Both the position numbers and the translations under genes were made by a program. Under the pieces are notes generated by a model. It did no database searches, was not told where the DNA came from, and saw nothing but the letters and a program-made list of their open reading frames with translations. A DNA stretch of 64,000 nt from Breviolum minutum Mf 1.05b.01 (taxonomy: Eukaryota > Sar > Dinophyceae > Suessiales > Symbiodiniaceae): the NCBI GenBank assembly GCA_000507305.1, contig DF239882.1:64180-128179 (forward strand), written 5' to 3'. The number at the start of each line of letters is the position of its first letter. Within the stretch, counting starts at the first letter, position 1. Positions 30,186-43,009 of the stretch are shown piece by piece.

Positions 30186-30479
30186 AGAAAACGCTTGTTT
30201 TTTTTCTTACTTCTGGAACAACAAGAAAACCATGGCCACCGCAGCTGGGGTTTAAAGAAAAACCCCAAGATACGTGTTTGTTTTGATGTAACTTAACAGT
30301 GTGGGCACAAAATCCCCACTCCTGTACTGGGGGGGAACACCCAAATTGTAATTTACAATTTCCTTCATGTAGACGATAGAAATGTGGTATTACATTTTCC
30401 AGGTTACACTTTTTTGGTACGACCCCGACCCCAACTGTAATTTTCAATTCTGGTGGTCCCTCCTAGGCTTAAGATTGTA

Positions 30480-31400
30480 ATGTTACGATTTGGGTGGTGG
30501 AACCATGCACACCTTTTATTACAATTAATAGTGACACATTATAATTATAATATATAACTTACGTGTACCTCACGTAGCACGGCCATGCAAACCCTGGACC
30601 ACCCTAAATGTAACATCAACAGTACGAAGGATCTGCAACCGCTGGCCAACTGATGCCAAACATACCATGACTAAATTTTGGACAATATGCTTTGGCAAAA
30701 AAAGGGGAGGGGGAGGAAATGTAACTTACAATTACAATTTGTCAAGGTCAGCCCCCCCCATTTCTGACAACCAGGTTTGTGCAATTCTCATGGCTTGATG
30801 TTGGTGGTTTGCCAATTCTGAAAAGTCCTTTATGACCATGATTCCTAAGGCGTTCGGTATATATCTTCAAAATGGACAAACGCAAGGTTAACATTGAATC
30901 AAAAAATATCATGGATGCTCATTGAAGAAATTACCACCTGACAGGCCCGTTCCAACAAGAATTTTGTACATCCCAAGATGTAGCAGATCGCAATAACCAA
31001 GTATCAATGCCAGCCGTATCACCAAAATATGTTGTTTAGGTATTTTCAGGGGTGATGTAATATGACACCAACTCAAACCATGCATCTTTGAGGGCCCAAC
31101 TCATTCAAAAATACCAGACTTTCGCAGTGATTGATCCCTTACATAACTAGGCGGGTAATCCAATTGCCTTTCTTTTTGTTGTTTTTGCTGCTTCTTGTGG
31201 GATTAATTGTTAGATCATTGGTTTTCCATTTGACTGGCACCACTAAGCACTGAGGCACCTCCAACTTTCCGGGTAATAAATAGTCCAGTTCTGCTGGAAC
31301 CCAGGTCCTCCCGAAAATCGCAGGGTCAGCGAAAGACGACTTTTTTAAGGCGTGAAAAAGGATTTTTTTTTACCGGAGATACTCTGCAAAAGAAGGGTTC
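30480..31400. other. No gene recognised; AT-rich spacer
   Basis: Contains scattered ACAATT/AATTGT words and short homopolymers. A plus-strand frame at about 31550-31676 (PSKAKRSSPLCPKSLSEGPT, ending in a stop) just beyond it is a weak exon candidate. Confidence 0.4.
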
Positions 31401-31971
31401 AAATTATGAATTTTGATCCTTGGAAAAGTGGAGATTTCACGATTCTCTCTGTTAAACGTGGTCTTGTTTAAAGGTCAAAACTTGGGGGGCGAAGAATGGC
31501 GCGCCCTCCCATGCTGTCCTCTTTTTGTGGGGTCTGTTGGTATATACGGAGCTGTCTCCCAGGGAGACCAAAGCTTCAAGCATGTTCCCAGCAAGGCAAA
31601 GCGGAGTTCACCACTTTGCCCCAAATCTCTTTCGGAAGGCCCAACTGAAGACCTGGAGCTCATGGATGTCAGTTGAACACATACACCATCTGTATCCATC
31701 CATGACTCCATGACCTTTTCACATTTGCTGACTTTTTCATTGACACTCTACCAAACCCTGGCCACAAATCCAAATATTAGAGTACAACAATGTATGCAAA
31801 TCATCATCATCACCATCAGCAGCAGCAAGTTATGCAAGTAATACCAATCAATTAGTTACACATATCATATCATATTCTATTCCTCTGCTTCTGAACATAG
31901 AATCCAGCATCTTGGATCTTGTTTTGTTTTTGTGTTCCATGTTTGTGCTTCCACGTTTTGAAGCCTGCCTA

Positions 31972-34075
31972 AACCTTGCATTTGTCTCATGACTTGCGCA
32001 CAGCGCCGTTGTAGTGCCAACTTGGCCGCTGCCAGGTCTGGCTCTTCGGAGCCGACGCCCAGCTGACGTTGCAAATGCAGGAAGTGGAGGCCTCAGCGGC
32101 TGACAACGACTTACACATGCACCCCCGCCAGATCGTGGATATTTTTCATGCATCTTTTTGATTTGTGTGTATTTGTACACTAAACCGAACCACCCAAGAA
32201 ACATCAAGAAACCACATGTAGATGCACATCTGCTAGGATATCATTCTTAGCTGAGCTTTTATCCAACGACCAAGGCCCCGGGCTTGCCGTGTGCAAATCA
32301 TCCTGGCAACCGTGAACGAGAACCCCAACTTTGCATCTTTTTCATCGTAACACTTGTCTTAGCAGGGTATCTTCATAACATATCATAATATGAACTGAAA
32401 TATGGTGTATGAATGGTAGATGTGGTTATAAATACATCAATCATCATCAATCCATTCATATCCATTCCATATTGGTCCATATTGATGCAGTGAGAATCCT
32501 GCCTCGGCGGCTTCAGTGCGTTTTGCTCGGACATGGCGGCCACGTTCACGTTCCCTGGATGGTTGGACAGGAGATGACAGGAGGATAGTAAAGAGACCTT
32601 GATCCTGTTAAGAGGTTTGAGTTGGAACCCAGACTTGTTGCGCAAACGGTGGTGAACTAGAGTAGCCAGAGACTTTTTGTTGGTTTTGGTTTGACATGTT
32701 TTTACAATATCCTTTTCATGCTTTGACTAAGGCTGAACTGGTCGGTCGACATCATGATACGTTGGCGTCTGGCGTGCTGTGGCACTATCGCCCAATGGCC
32801 CTATGGTCATCCAGTTTTCATGCTGAGTCCAAGCCTTCTGATGTCTTCACATTTGCTCATGGCCGTCGACAAGTCTTCCTGTGCTTCCATAAGCCTGGTG
32901 CAGTTTGGCTCCAAACAAGCACTGTTGAACCTTGAATTTCGAGTTGAAACACCATGACTAGAGTCCAAAATCCTTCAATCATTGTACGTATGATTGCGAG
33001 CCAACTAACTTGCAATCCCTCTTCATCCCCAATACCTCCACCATAGGGTGGTGCAAGCATCCCAAGGAGATTGCGCTGCCATTGCTGCCATGGTTTGAGG
33101 AACAAAGAGAGGTGTTGTAAATAGGAGATTGTTCCCGGGTGATCATGTGTTGACTGTTGACAGTAGAGTTCTGCCATCACAACTTCCAACTCTGAAGAGA
33201 AGTCCGACTGCGATTGCGCTGCGTTGGAAGCAGTTAAGTTAACTCTGCTAAAAAGCATCCTTTGAGCATCGTGGATAACCTTTCAATGCAAAAGCTTGTC
33301 AACCGTCCACAAACCAAGAAAGATATCGGCAGTTACGTGGATTGCAATTGCACCGAATGATTTGTTGTCCGCTGTTTTCAGGAACAAATCAACGACGTAG
33401 TCCTTTTCCTGCGCGATGGCACGCTCTATGCTCGGCAGCCTCCGTGGAGGCAACCCTCGCGATGATTTCCTTTGAAAATCGAGTTCATCCATCTATTTGG
33501 ATTTGCCTTTCATCGAACTTTGAATCATCTTCCCATAGTCTGACGTTGCTTCATTTCCTGACAGCAATCAAGAGTGGACTTGCATTAATTTGTGTCACAA
33601 CCGTTAAATGAACTGGGCAAAAGGCTGCCCAAAGTCCGAGCCTAGTGCTGGAAAAGGCGCACACGAAAGCATGCAAGTAAGTCAAGGTTTCTCCAACATC
33701 AACTTACATGGGAAGGCAGTATGGAAACAAAAACTCCTGGACGCACAAATGTCAACAGCAAGACCTAGACTAAGTGACTATATAGACCTGCCTCAAAGTT
33801 AACTGATCGATTTTGTATTGTCGACACAGCACTTCTAACTTTGATACTGCTTAAAGGATCTGCCGCACTGTGAATTGGCAGCGTTTTCCTTACAACCCGG
33901 ATAAGAATACAAACTGCCAGCGTACTTTCTGACCTTCTTCGTTGTTTTCTCACCTGCCCTCGACCAAGCATCGACTGTATTGACCATACGAGGAGATCAG
34001 TCGATCCTGACCTGAACAGTGAGCTGAGTGAGCTGGAAAATTCCACTGGAGGTGGTAGATTCACTTTTGATGTAT
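31972..34075 (-). CDS. Unidentified multi-exon gene or genes
   Basis: Exons on the minus strand: about 33780-34064 (SSSLSSLFRSGSTDLLVW, then basic GQVRKQRRRSESTL), 33337-33439 (CGGAG acceptor, SIERAIAQEKDYVVDLFLK, GTAACT donor), 33010-33244 (GCAG acceptor, SDFSSELEVVMAELYCQQ and LFLKPWQQWQRNLLGMLAPP, GTTAGT donor), and about 31972-32095 (LAAAKLALQRRCAQVMRQMQ, GTTTAG donor). A weak basic segment lies near 32490-32540. The helical, Gln-rich content suggests coiled-coil or helical-bundle protein. No family recognised, and the join order is not proven. Confidence 0.4.
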
Positions 34076-34320
34076 CTGCTTTGAAAAACTACAATTAAGC
34101 ATAAATCATAAGGTGCACTGGTAACATGTAAGTTACATGTAAGTATAGTGACATACTAGTATATATATAGTACCCAAATATACAATACAAGTTATTAATC
34201 GCAAGTCACTCTTTCACACCTCCATTTTCTATCATTTTCTATGCACCAAAATCCCGATCCACGAAAGTCTAAAGTCTCGATGTTTCTCGATGTAAGTTCT
34301 ATCTGAGATCCCAGGCAAAC

Positions 34321-36946
34321 AAGTGTCGCTTTGAAGGCAGGACGTTGACTGGTGGCTTCCCACCAGCGATGCAAGCGTTGGAAGTCGGCATCTTTGGGCA
34401 TCTCAAGACCTGGTGAGGATGACTTGCAGTTGATTCAGCCTGGAAGTACAGTGATAACTGATAACTGATACACCAAACATGCTTAGTTCAAAAATGGAAA
34501 GAAAGGAAGATAACACAAAATATAAAGGTGTTGAGTGGAATGTATTCACAGAAGTGGACACCTCCATTGCTTATAGCATCTCCCAGCAACTCCAAAGTCC
34601 TAAGTGCTTAAGTCATCTTCAATCTATGTCCTGGTGAGCCAACCTCGGTAGTAACTTCCGACCCAAAGAAAACGTTGCCAGAAGGGGAAAAGCGCAATGT
34701 CCACCATCGAGATCTCCTTGCCTAAGAAGTAAGGACCATCCTGGAGGTCGATGAGGTGCCCAATTTTCTCAAGGGATCGAGAAAAAAACATGATATTGAA
34801 GCAACTTTGTGAAAATAAAAAAGATATAAAATGATGTTGTGCAGGAGTTCAAGATATATCTGATGTCGTTGCACATCTTCATTATTGTTTGTTCTCAACC
34901 AGTTGAAGCAACCCCTCCTTGCTCATGGCCCTGGAAAAGGTTCGACACTCCTGGAAGCAACTCACAAAACAACAAAGGCTGCAAAGTAGTCAAGAAATGT
35001 CAAGATGAAAGGTTGCAGAAACAAAGCGGGTTGTTCCTGAAAGAAGGCTTCCTTTGCTTTTGTTTGCGCTACTGGATCTTGGTCCATCAGCAGCATGTAG
35101 AAATTCCTTCGGGGCTGAGCTAAGGGAATCTTTCATTCTGAAATCGATTCTTTTTGCTGTCAACGGGATCATGGGATGGGCTACAACAACATAATCAACC
35201 TAAAAACCAAAGAAACCACAGGAGATCGATGGATATCGTATTGATTTCACCCCCATCCGGCTTCCATGAACAAAGACATCCCGAACTGACTCGGCAAATC
35301 ACGTTCTCTCAGCATTTCTACGAACAGCCAAATGCAGCCCAGGTTCTTCTGCATTTTTTCTGTCACAAAGTCCGACCAAATCCGGACGTGTGCCCGCTTA
35401 GCAGGATCATTTCGAGGCAAGAAATATGGAGGATGATCATATCGTTCATCGATGTACCTGTCAGCAACACAGGCTGCATGTAATTTCTATGACATGTCAA
35501 TCTGATTATCTGAAGTTCAAAAAAAAAACATAATCGCGTACGTGGAAGCGGTATCAGGTTTCAGCGTCTGTCTGCGTGTGTGACATAGTGTTGGAGACAA
35601 CAAAAGCCATATGACACATTTTAAGGATTTCAACAGGGCACTGGACCACATGCAGCGATTCCCAAACTTTGTCGCCGTTGCAGTCTGATACAGATGGCAC
35701 CAAACCACGTGGTGAGCTCTCGATGAAGTCTGGATACATGGCCTTGCAACTGGAGCATACGGCCTATGGTTTATGTGCTTTCAAGGCTCGGGCTTCGAGA
35801 GTGGTGTTCTTAAGTTCTCATAAGATTACTATTTATTTCCAACACATATTTGTCTGAATCTAGTACTAAAGTCAAGACAAATAGTTGAAGTTTCCTTCGG
35901 CTTGGATGCATTGGAACATATTGGAACCGTGAAAGCATTAATGAATTAATGAAGCGAAGGAAGGAGGCTGTCAGTTGCAGCAAGCAAGTCATGTCAATGT
36001 CAGAATTTGTTGGAAGTTCCGGCCTTCTTCACCTCTAACGGGAGTTGTTTTTTGGTATAGCCACCTGCTCACAAAAATGACGCGAACATGGCTTTTCCGT
36101 TGTGGAAGCCAATGGAACACGGGGTGCGTCACTAGTGAAGCGAAGCTGATACATTATATAACTATGACGTGTATCCTGAATCCTGACCACTTCTCACTGG
36201 TCAATGATGCCAAAGAGAAAATTCGATTGAATATAAAACTATAGGGGTACGGCTTGGAAGAACATACCGTTGGTGATGCAGGATGTACCAAACTCCAGAT
36301 GTGTTCTGTTCGTGTGAGTTGCCTCCTCCTACGTCTTTACCTGTATCATCCTGTATCGTCATAAACAACCCGTCAAGGGAAAAACACCGTTCAAACCAGG
36401 ACAAAAGCCTGAAATTTGGGGCTCTTTTCTGGTGTGTCTTTCCAAAAGCAACCTCTCCCAACGCTTTGCGTGGTTTTTCCATCTGAGGAAAGATGTTCCA
36501 TCATTCCATTGCACCTGGTAGTCGCTCATCCACCTCGTAGGGGTTAATTTCCACATAGGAATAATCCAGGTCCTTTTCCTCAATTGAAAAAAACAAATCA
36601 CCGATGTTTAAAAAGGAGCAGTGACGTCTATTTTGTCAAAAACAATCCAAAGGCCAAGAATGGTCAAAAACATTCAAAGACTCAATCTTCTCGTAATATT
36701 ATCTATATATTCCTTAACTACACAAATTTCTGATTTCATATGGAGGCTATCTCGTCTAGCCATAGATAACATGATAGCACCTGGATACAAGTTTGGAGCC
36801 CAAACTATGTCAACTTTGCCCAGACCAATGTGGACTAAGTCTCTTCGACTGCGATCCAAGCTCGCTGTGCGAAGGGACAAAACCATGAAGTGTAAAGCTT
36901 CAACTTGGAATCCTTCAAAAGCACGGGCAATTGGCGTAGAAGGGAT
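34321..36946 (-). CDS. Glutathione S-transferase, omega-like, at least eight exons
   Basis: Exons: 36844-36946 (LYTSWFCPFAQRAWIAVE, omega-type Cys-Pro-Phe active site), 36515-36578 (EKDLDYSYVEINPYEVDERL), 36024-36064, 35642-35742 (PDFIESSPRGLVPS with the cis-Pro, then ES at the glutathione-binding turn), 35349-35457 (YIDERYDHPPYFLPRNDPAK), 35037-35114 (FYMLLMDQDPVAQTKAKEAF), 34644-34767 (DGPYFLGKEISMVDIALFPF) and 34321-34409 (DFQRLHRWWEATSQRPAFKA). N-terminal thioredoxin fold and helical C-terminal domain are both present in order. Likely uses glutathione in thiol transfer or dehydroascorbate reduction. Phase is kept at the E2/E3, E3/E4, E4/E5 and E7/E8 joins; E1/E2 needs a GA donor and E3/E4 a GC donor. 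A 5' exon with the start, and perhaps a last 3' exon, were not found. Confidence 0.85.
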
Positions 36947-36949
36947 CTG

Positions 36950-37600
36950 TTAGTATATATATACCTCACCATATCCAACTTCTCGTTGGGGATACTTGGT
37001 ATACCTGACTATACGAACAAAGACTTGAGAAGGGACCCAAGATCTGAAAGAATTTGAGTCATGGTATAAGTATTTCTGCCTGATACCTCCAGAAACAATT
37101 GACAAGGAGGGTCGTTGAAGATACGGAATGATCAGAATGCATATACCTGCAATATTAAGACCAGTCAAGCATTCATGTCGCAAGATCTTGCAATGAAACT
37201 CCTTTGCAGCAGCAATACGCTTCGCAATGGTCTTCTCCTTAATCCCCAAACAATTTGCCACCATCGTTTTGACATTGTATCTACATTGGATCCCATCAAA
37301 ATCAACCCTTGATGATGCAGGAAGACCTCCATGTACGACTAGAAGGAATTTCACTAACAAACCAGGCTGATGATTTAGTCAAGGATTGATTTGAATGCTA
37401 TGCACAATACTATGATGCACATTATCAATAGCAACAGTTGGATGCATTCCTGCCATATATACGTGTATGACATATGTTATGATATATGATGTACTGTAAT
37501 ATATTAGGTATGATATGATATACCGTATTGCATTACAATTTGTACATGATACAATGTAATGAAATGCAATACTTCGTAGAATACATAGCGCAATAGGTGA
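36950..37600. other. No gene recognised
   Basis: AT-rich DNA with repeated ATATGATATA-type words at 37440-37560. The 5' exon of the GST gene should lie near here but could not be identified. Confidence 0.4.
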
Positions 37601-37607
37601 TATGTTT

Positions 37608-38120
37608 CTAAGAATGATATTCATACATCTGGGCAAGGAGCTCCATCTGTCTCAAGCCAGCTGGGATTCCACAGTTCGTCATGGCTGTTTTGAGCAGCCT
37701 GCCACATCCATAGCTGTATGGAAACAACATCAACAAGCTAAAGGCAGCAATCCAACATCTTTGAATGGAGACACGTTTCAAAATTCCACAAAGTATGTTC
37801 AGTACAATTTGTATCATTGTCATGATACATTTATAAATGTGTTTGCGGTTTCATGTCAATAGTTTTGTGATAATTATAAGGACTTTTTTGGAGGTCTTCC
37901 CGAACAAATCACCTTTGCCTGTGACGTTTGGGGTGAGTATGTTTCCACTTATTTGACTTTGTTAGGTCCTACTAGCCTACTAGGCGTCTGATTTGCAGAA
38001 AGAATCATTTTCCATTAAAGCCTTAAAGCCTTGGCTTTCATAATTTTCACAACATCCCGTGCTGGGTTTTCTCGCACCTTCTTTTTGCTGCTGTCCATTC
38101 CAACGAAACCTGACAGCTGA
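37608..38120 (-). CDS. Two candidate exons, unidentified
   Basis: About 38015-38118: CTGTCAG acceptor, then GMDSSKKKVRENPARDVVKI and KAKALRL before a stop. About 37608-37712: CATACAG acceptor, LLKTAMTNCGIPAGLRQMEL, then a stop. Since each can end in a stop, they may be ends of two genes or one may use a donor before its stop. Confidence 0.35.
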
Positions 38121-38452
38121 TGTTACAAGATACCGTTGAACAATGCTTCTAAAACCTGTCTCCCAGCGCCAAAAATTCACTGCATTGACAGTAAATGCTT
38201 CAAAAACAAGATCATATATCATCTTGTATCCTGGGTACTTGCATACGTCCCCCAAAACACACAATAGTCTTTACTATACTATCACACACAAGGTATCTGG
38301 TTGGTCTATTGGTCACAGTTCATTGCTTGGATGAACTGTTCCAAAATATCAACTCCTCATCTGTCTTCATGAATCTAACGCAAGGCTACCAGGGCTTAGC
38401 CACGCTTGGGTGAGAGCCTGACAATTGTGAAAAAGAATCTATTCACACGGCA

Positions 38453-40964
38453 TCAAACATCTGATGAAAGGCGTCTGATTCCCGAAATTGCACCTTGGAA
38501 AGCTATTTTAGATGTGCATCTATTGCATTTTACGATGTTGTACCATTTCTGATTACAATTGATTACTCTACCACTAGCGTCCACAGTTCCAATCCTCCTT
38601 CCGTCACTGAGGTTACCTCTCCATTGAAGCGCGGTAACGCCACCGCAGCCAAGAGCCAAAGGTGCCAACATTTGCTTGGACCATACCTTTTTTTCGAAGC
38701 AGATTCGTGCAGATTCGCAAGGATTCTTTGGGAACATTTTTCTGAGGATCCTGGATTGGTGAGAAAAAATATCCGAACGAATATATTCATCTTTTGGAAT
38801 GTAAAGGACATAATCGACCAGCTTCAGTTCATGCAAAACACATTACACATGACCCACATCATACCATACTATCATTGTTCTGATCGTACTTTCATTCTAC
38901 TATCTTATACTATCATTCACCATCAAATCATATTTGCAATGTGCAATACTAAATGCTTTGATCATGCGTTTATTTGTTGATGTTGGCTCATAGGCTAGAG
39001 ATGGCTAGAGTAACAAGCATTTGCCTCAGGGCAGCCATGGTCACAGTCAAATTTGCACCCAAAAACCCTGCCTTTTGGAACGACAAACGCATCTTTGCAA
39101 CAGAGTCTATGTGCGCTGGAAAGGGATAACAGCAGTTTCAAGCTCAGCAAATTAAATAATAATTAAATGGCGTTCATGTCACTATAGTTCGATGCTGACT
39201 TGCCACACAAATTAGAGCTTCCCAACTGACCAAAAGGGAAATCATTTGCACCCATGCAAATATGAAGCATCAAATGTCGGCAGATTATGGCAGAAGTGCG
39301 CATTTGCCTCTGTGACAGTCTTTGCCAAAGTAATTTTAGTCGGAAAATTGTGATATTTGAGTCTGAGCCAGTCATGGAGGCATGTCGGGAAATGTACAGC
39401 GTTTTCTAGTGTCTTTGTGCATCTGAATCTGATTGGTAGTCTCCATGTGTGAAGTTTTTCCGTGTTTGTGCACCAAATAAATCCTTCCACAAAGGAATTT
39501 CTCCCAGGTATCACGACAGCGTCGCTGAATCATGTCTTCCAGGCCTGTCCAAGATCCTTTGCTTGGATGTGCTTGGATGAGTTGAAGATAGCAGTTTCCA
39601 CACATTTACGACTTGTCTAAGTCCAATCTTAGTATGATCCTAGCAAATTTGCTTGAACAATCTGCAACACTCCAAGACATTCATTCCATTTGCCAACAGA
39701 TTCCAGCGACTACTTACTTTTCGTCACTCAGAAGGTGCTCGATGTTGACGTCGTCGCTGTCCTCAACTGGTCCACAAAATTCATCTTCACCCACTTCCCC
39801 TTCAACAATGCCAAAAGGCATTTGGGTACAATTCAATGTAGAGTCACATTATGTGCAGCGTGTCGTACTGGATAACGACATAGCATAACATAACATGCAG
39901 CATGCGGAATAAAATTGAAATCATCCAACATAACTCTGCTCGTATGAATTGATGTTCATCTCTTCAAAGCTCCAATTGCCGCAGAGTTTCGCTGTTTTCG
40001 ATTTCCATCAGAGCTCCAGACGGCAGGTCTCCGGATGGGGGGCTGCACTTTCCCTCAAAGTGGAAACCGCGAGGAGTAGGATCTGGCAATGGCACCACTT
40101 CAATCTTCAAGCAGCGCAAATGAAGCATCTGTGAAGACTGTAAGATTTTGTAAGACTTTCCACGTTCACCAATTTCCATGTGAGCCACGAACAAAAAACT
40201 GAATGTTACATTCCATTATACTGATTGGTGGAAAATATTGTTCCTATCATGAAACCTATGATTAAATGGATATGGATGTATGGATAGTATAATTAATGTA
40301 TAATATATATATATATATGTTAAAATCCCCTAGATAGCCTCAACAACCAGGGCGCCCAAAAAAAAGTCGTCGCCTCCCACAGCTGAATCCGATTTCATCT
40401 TCATCCATGCCAAGGGCTTGGTGGATCCATGTACCGAGGTCCATTCATATTTCAAATTTCGGAAAGCTTTCCAAAATTTGGTACCTTAGATGGGTCACTT
40501 GGGATTTGATATCAATCACTTGGGAAAAAAGAGAAAAATGTGACAATTTGATTGCTAACTTGACCGAAATATATCTCAAAATGTTGCATTTTGAATCACT
40601 CAGACAAACCGACCTATCTGCAAATGTGCTAAATTCCTTTTTCAATGCTTGGGGGGGTTTTCGGGTGCGTGCCTTGAAGATCTTCGAAATCAAGCTGCAC
40701 ATCTCCTCAGTTTGATGCAAGCTTTGTCACCCAAGCCTCTAGAGATTTTACTCGGGCAAACATGCACATGTTTGATACAAGAACTGATTCACTCTCAAAT
40801 TCTTGGAGTTCAAGATTAGTGTATTCAGTGTTTCTCATTTTAGTCGTTCGGTGTCGTAATGCGGAATTTTGGTTCCAAGCACCAAGGGCATTCGGCATCC
40901 AAAAACAAGACAGACGCCCAGTTGTATGCAAATCAAATTTGACAAGTATATATATGTAAAACAA
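38453..40964 (-). CDS. Cluster of candidate exons, unidentified gene(s)
   Basis: Minus-strand segments: about 40715-40850 (ESVLVSNMCMFARVKSLEAW), 39962-40131 (TTCACAG acceptor, LHLRCLKIEVVPLPDPTPRG, ends in a stop), 39720-39834 (acidic GEVGEDEFCGPVEDSDDVNI, perfect AA|GTAAGT donor), 39372-39560 (WTGLEDMIQRRCRDTWEKFL) and a weak one at 38563-38740 where three frames are open. The stop at 39962 indicates at least two genes. No domains recognised. Confidence 0.35.
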
Positions 40965-41029
40965 TGTAAAGTATAAATCATATGAAATAATTACAGATTA
41001 CCATGTGTGTTGGAATTTGCTGCTTTCTC

Positions 41030-41611
41030 TTAACAGTAGGCAGAGTGAGTCGAGGAAGGAAGGGACACCCACAACATCTTTAAAGAGTACTTATTTGCAA
41101 TCAAATCTCGAAGCGCCTCCTCTGCCATATCATCGCTGCTCATTGCTTGAAAGTCGTCCGACTTGAAAGCGGCTTTGAACTTGTTTGGAACTTGCCCGTC
41201 AGTACAATTCCATGTGCACATGTGCCAGCCAGATGTATCAAGCTTGTATTCAAGGTCGCCTGCGCAAAGTACTTTGCCACATTCGCCCAGGCCCAAACCT
41301 GCTAAACCAATGTTGGGATCCGAGATTGCTCGGCCGTGCTTCAAGAGAAAAACACCCAGGAAATGGCGAAAGACTCGTAGCACAGCTTTGTGATTGGTCC
41401 TTGGTGCAGGTGATGAATCTGTCCTTGAAACATCTGGTATATGACATCTCGTGTGTGTGTGTGTTAGGATGAATTTCTCAGCCATATGTTGTCTTGCGCC
41501 CTGTCTCTGGGATATGGGCATCCCAAAGCACAAAAGCCTGAAAGAAAATTTAGCAAGATACAAGTTAAATAGCGAAGGCAAAAAAATAAAAACGATAGTG
41601 ATTGACAACAC
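41030..41611 (-). CDS. Unidentified 3' coding region
   Basis: A 193-codon frame whose C-terminal two thirds are convincingly coding: KAVLRVFRHFLGVFLLKHGR, then AGLGLGECGKVLCAGDLEYK and DDMAEEALRDLIANKYSLK, ending in a stop at 41030. The first 60 codons are probably intron plus another exon, since a second frame (FVLWDAHIPETGRKTTYG, near 41470-41530) is open there after a TTTCAG acceptor. No family recognised. Confidence 0.45.
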   Translation of the reverse strand: MLSITIVFIFLPSLFNLYLAKFSFRLLCFGMPISQRQGARQHMAEKFILTHTHTRCHIPDVSRTDSSPAPRTNHKAVLRVFRHFLGVFLLKHGRAISDPNIGLAGLGLGECGKVLCAGDLEYKLDTSGWHMCTWNCTDGQVPNKFKAAFKSDDFQAMSSDDMAEEALRDLIANKYSLKMLWVSLPSSTHSAYC

Positions 41612-41639
41612 TCAGTAATAATCCTACAAAACCCATAAG

Positions 41640-42877
41640 CAATAAGCTGAAGAGCAAAGAAAAGAAGAGAAAAACAATGAATACAGAGCATATCAAATTA
41701 AAGAACAATCAGCTACTGGCACTGTTAAAAGAATTGCTATAAGAAAAAGAGCAACAATACCCGAAGAACAGAGTGCATTTAAAGCGTATACCAATGCTCA
41801 CACCATCTCGAATATTCATTTGAAAGGGTTGAACGGCTTGATTTATTTCCCTTGTCAGTTTGAAAGACTAAATGAGTATTTAGAAAAAACATAAAGGTAT
41901 GAAATTAGATGCTACTGTTAAGATGTCAATTGTAAATATTTACGATGGAATCCAAGATGTTCTATAGTAAGGACTAGGTCATATACAATAATTGACTCTG
42001 ATGAACTGAAAGAAGCATTGAAAAACATGAGGAACGATATTGGAGCAAGAATTTTAGACATGGCACTTTACCAATCAGGATTAATGGTAGTTAAAGAAAA
42101 AGTAAATTCATATGATGTATAACAAATACAAACCAACAAGAGCAGGTAAATATATTAATTTACCAAAATGGATATCATTGAAGAAAGCTTATATCAACAC
42201 TAAAACTGCAGATAACAAATGTTTTCAATATGCTATGCAGTGTGGCTATCACAAAATCTATGAAAAAAGTCATCGAGAAAATGTTTATCACTACAAAAGA
42301 AAGAAGATGGTTTAAATTTTGATGGTTTCAATTTTCCAGCTAATAATAATGACATTGATGACTTTGAAGAACTAAATCATGGTGCTTCAGTTAATGTGTT
42401 TGAAGTTGATGATGAACAGGAATGAATAGTAATAAGTAATAAGTAGAAAACTTAAAAATAAAAATGCTAAATGTCATGTAGATTCGTCAAGGATTGATGA
42501 GGACGACATGAGTCATTATGTATATGTAAAAGATTGTAGCAGACTTTTGAACTCACAAAAAAGTAAATTTCATAATACATCTTACTTTTGCAAGTATTGT
42601 CATAATGGTTTCCGAAGTCAAGATTTATTGAATAAACACTATGAGAAAGGATGTATGGAAGTTGAAGGACAGCAAATAGAAATGCCCACACCAGATGAAA
42701 AACTCAAGATTCAAACATCACTTTAAGAAGTTAAGGTGTCCTTTTGTTATATATGCGGATTTTGAATGTTTAATCCAAGAACTCAAAAAAAACAGAACTG
42801 TCACAAGAAACTCAAAAGGAAAAAACGGCCAGTGCTATCCAGCTATCCACCTGAATTCCCTGGAATTCGCTTCATAA
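41640..42877 (+). pseudogene. Fragment of a protein-primed family B DNA polymerase (Polinton/Maverick or virus-like)
   Basis: Plus-strand AT-rich tract with an interrupted coding trace across several frames. Recognisable pieces: an upstream segment with SNIHLKGLNGLIYF, then KWISLKKAYINTKTADNKCF (42160-42220), a Cys/His cluster (FCKYCHNGFRSQDLLNKHY, 42585-42645) and CPFVIYADFECLIQEL (42737-42785), whose DFE is the first 3'-5' exonuclease motif. This order matches the N-terminal half of polymerases of Polintons and relatives (and some linear plasmids). At least four shifts or stops break it, and the polymerase domain is absent, so it is a fossil. AT content is far above that of the neighbours, a sign of foreign origin. 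Confidence 0.75.
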
Positions 42878-43009
42878 GCATTTACATCCTGTCTGCAATT
42901 TTCTGTCGTGTCTTTGATCACATATTTTCATATTGATAGTATATGTCCGATAATCCAATTATCGTCTGATATACCTCTCAGATTCTCTTGAATTGACAGC
43001 TTGTCCATA

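Noticed and set aside
38495-38980. 161-codon plus-strand ORF
   Set aside because: Three frames are open here; the plus frame ends in low-complexity His/Ile-rich sequence and has no splice or motif support.
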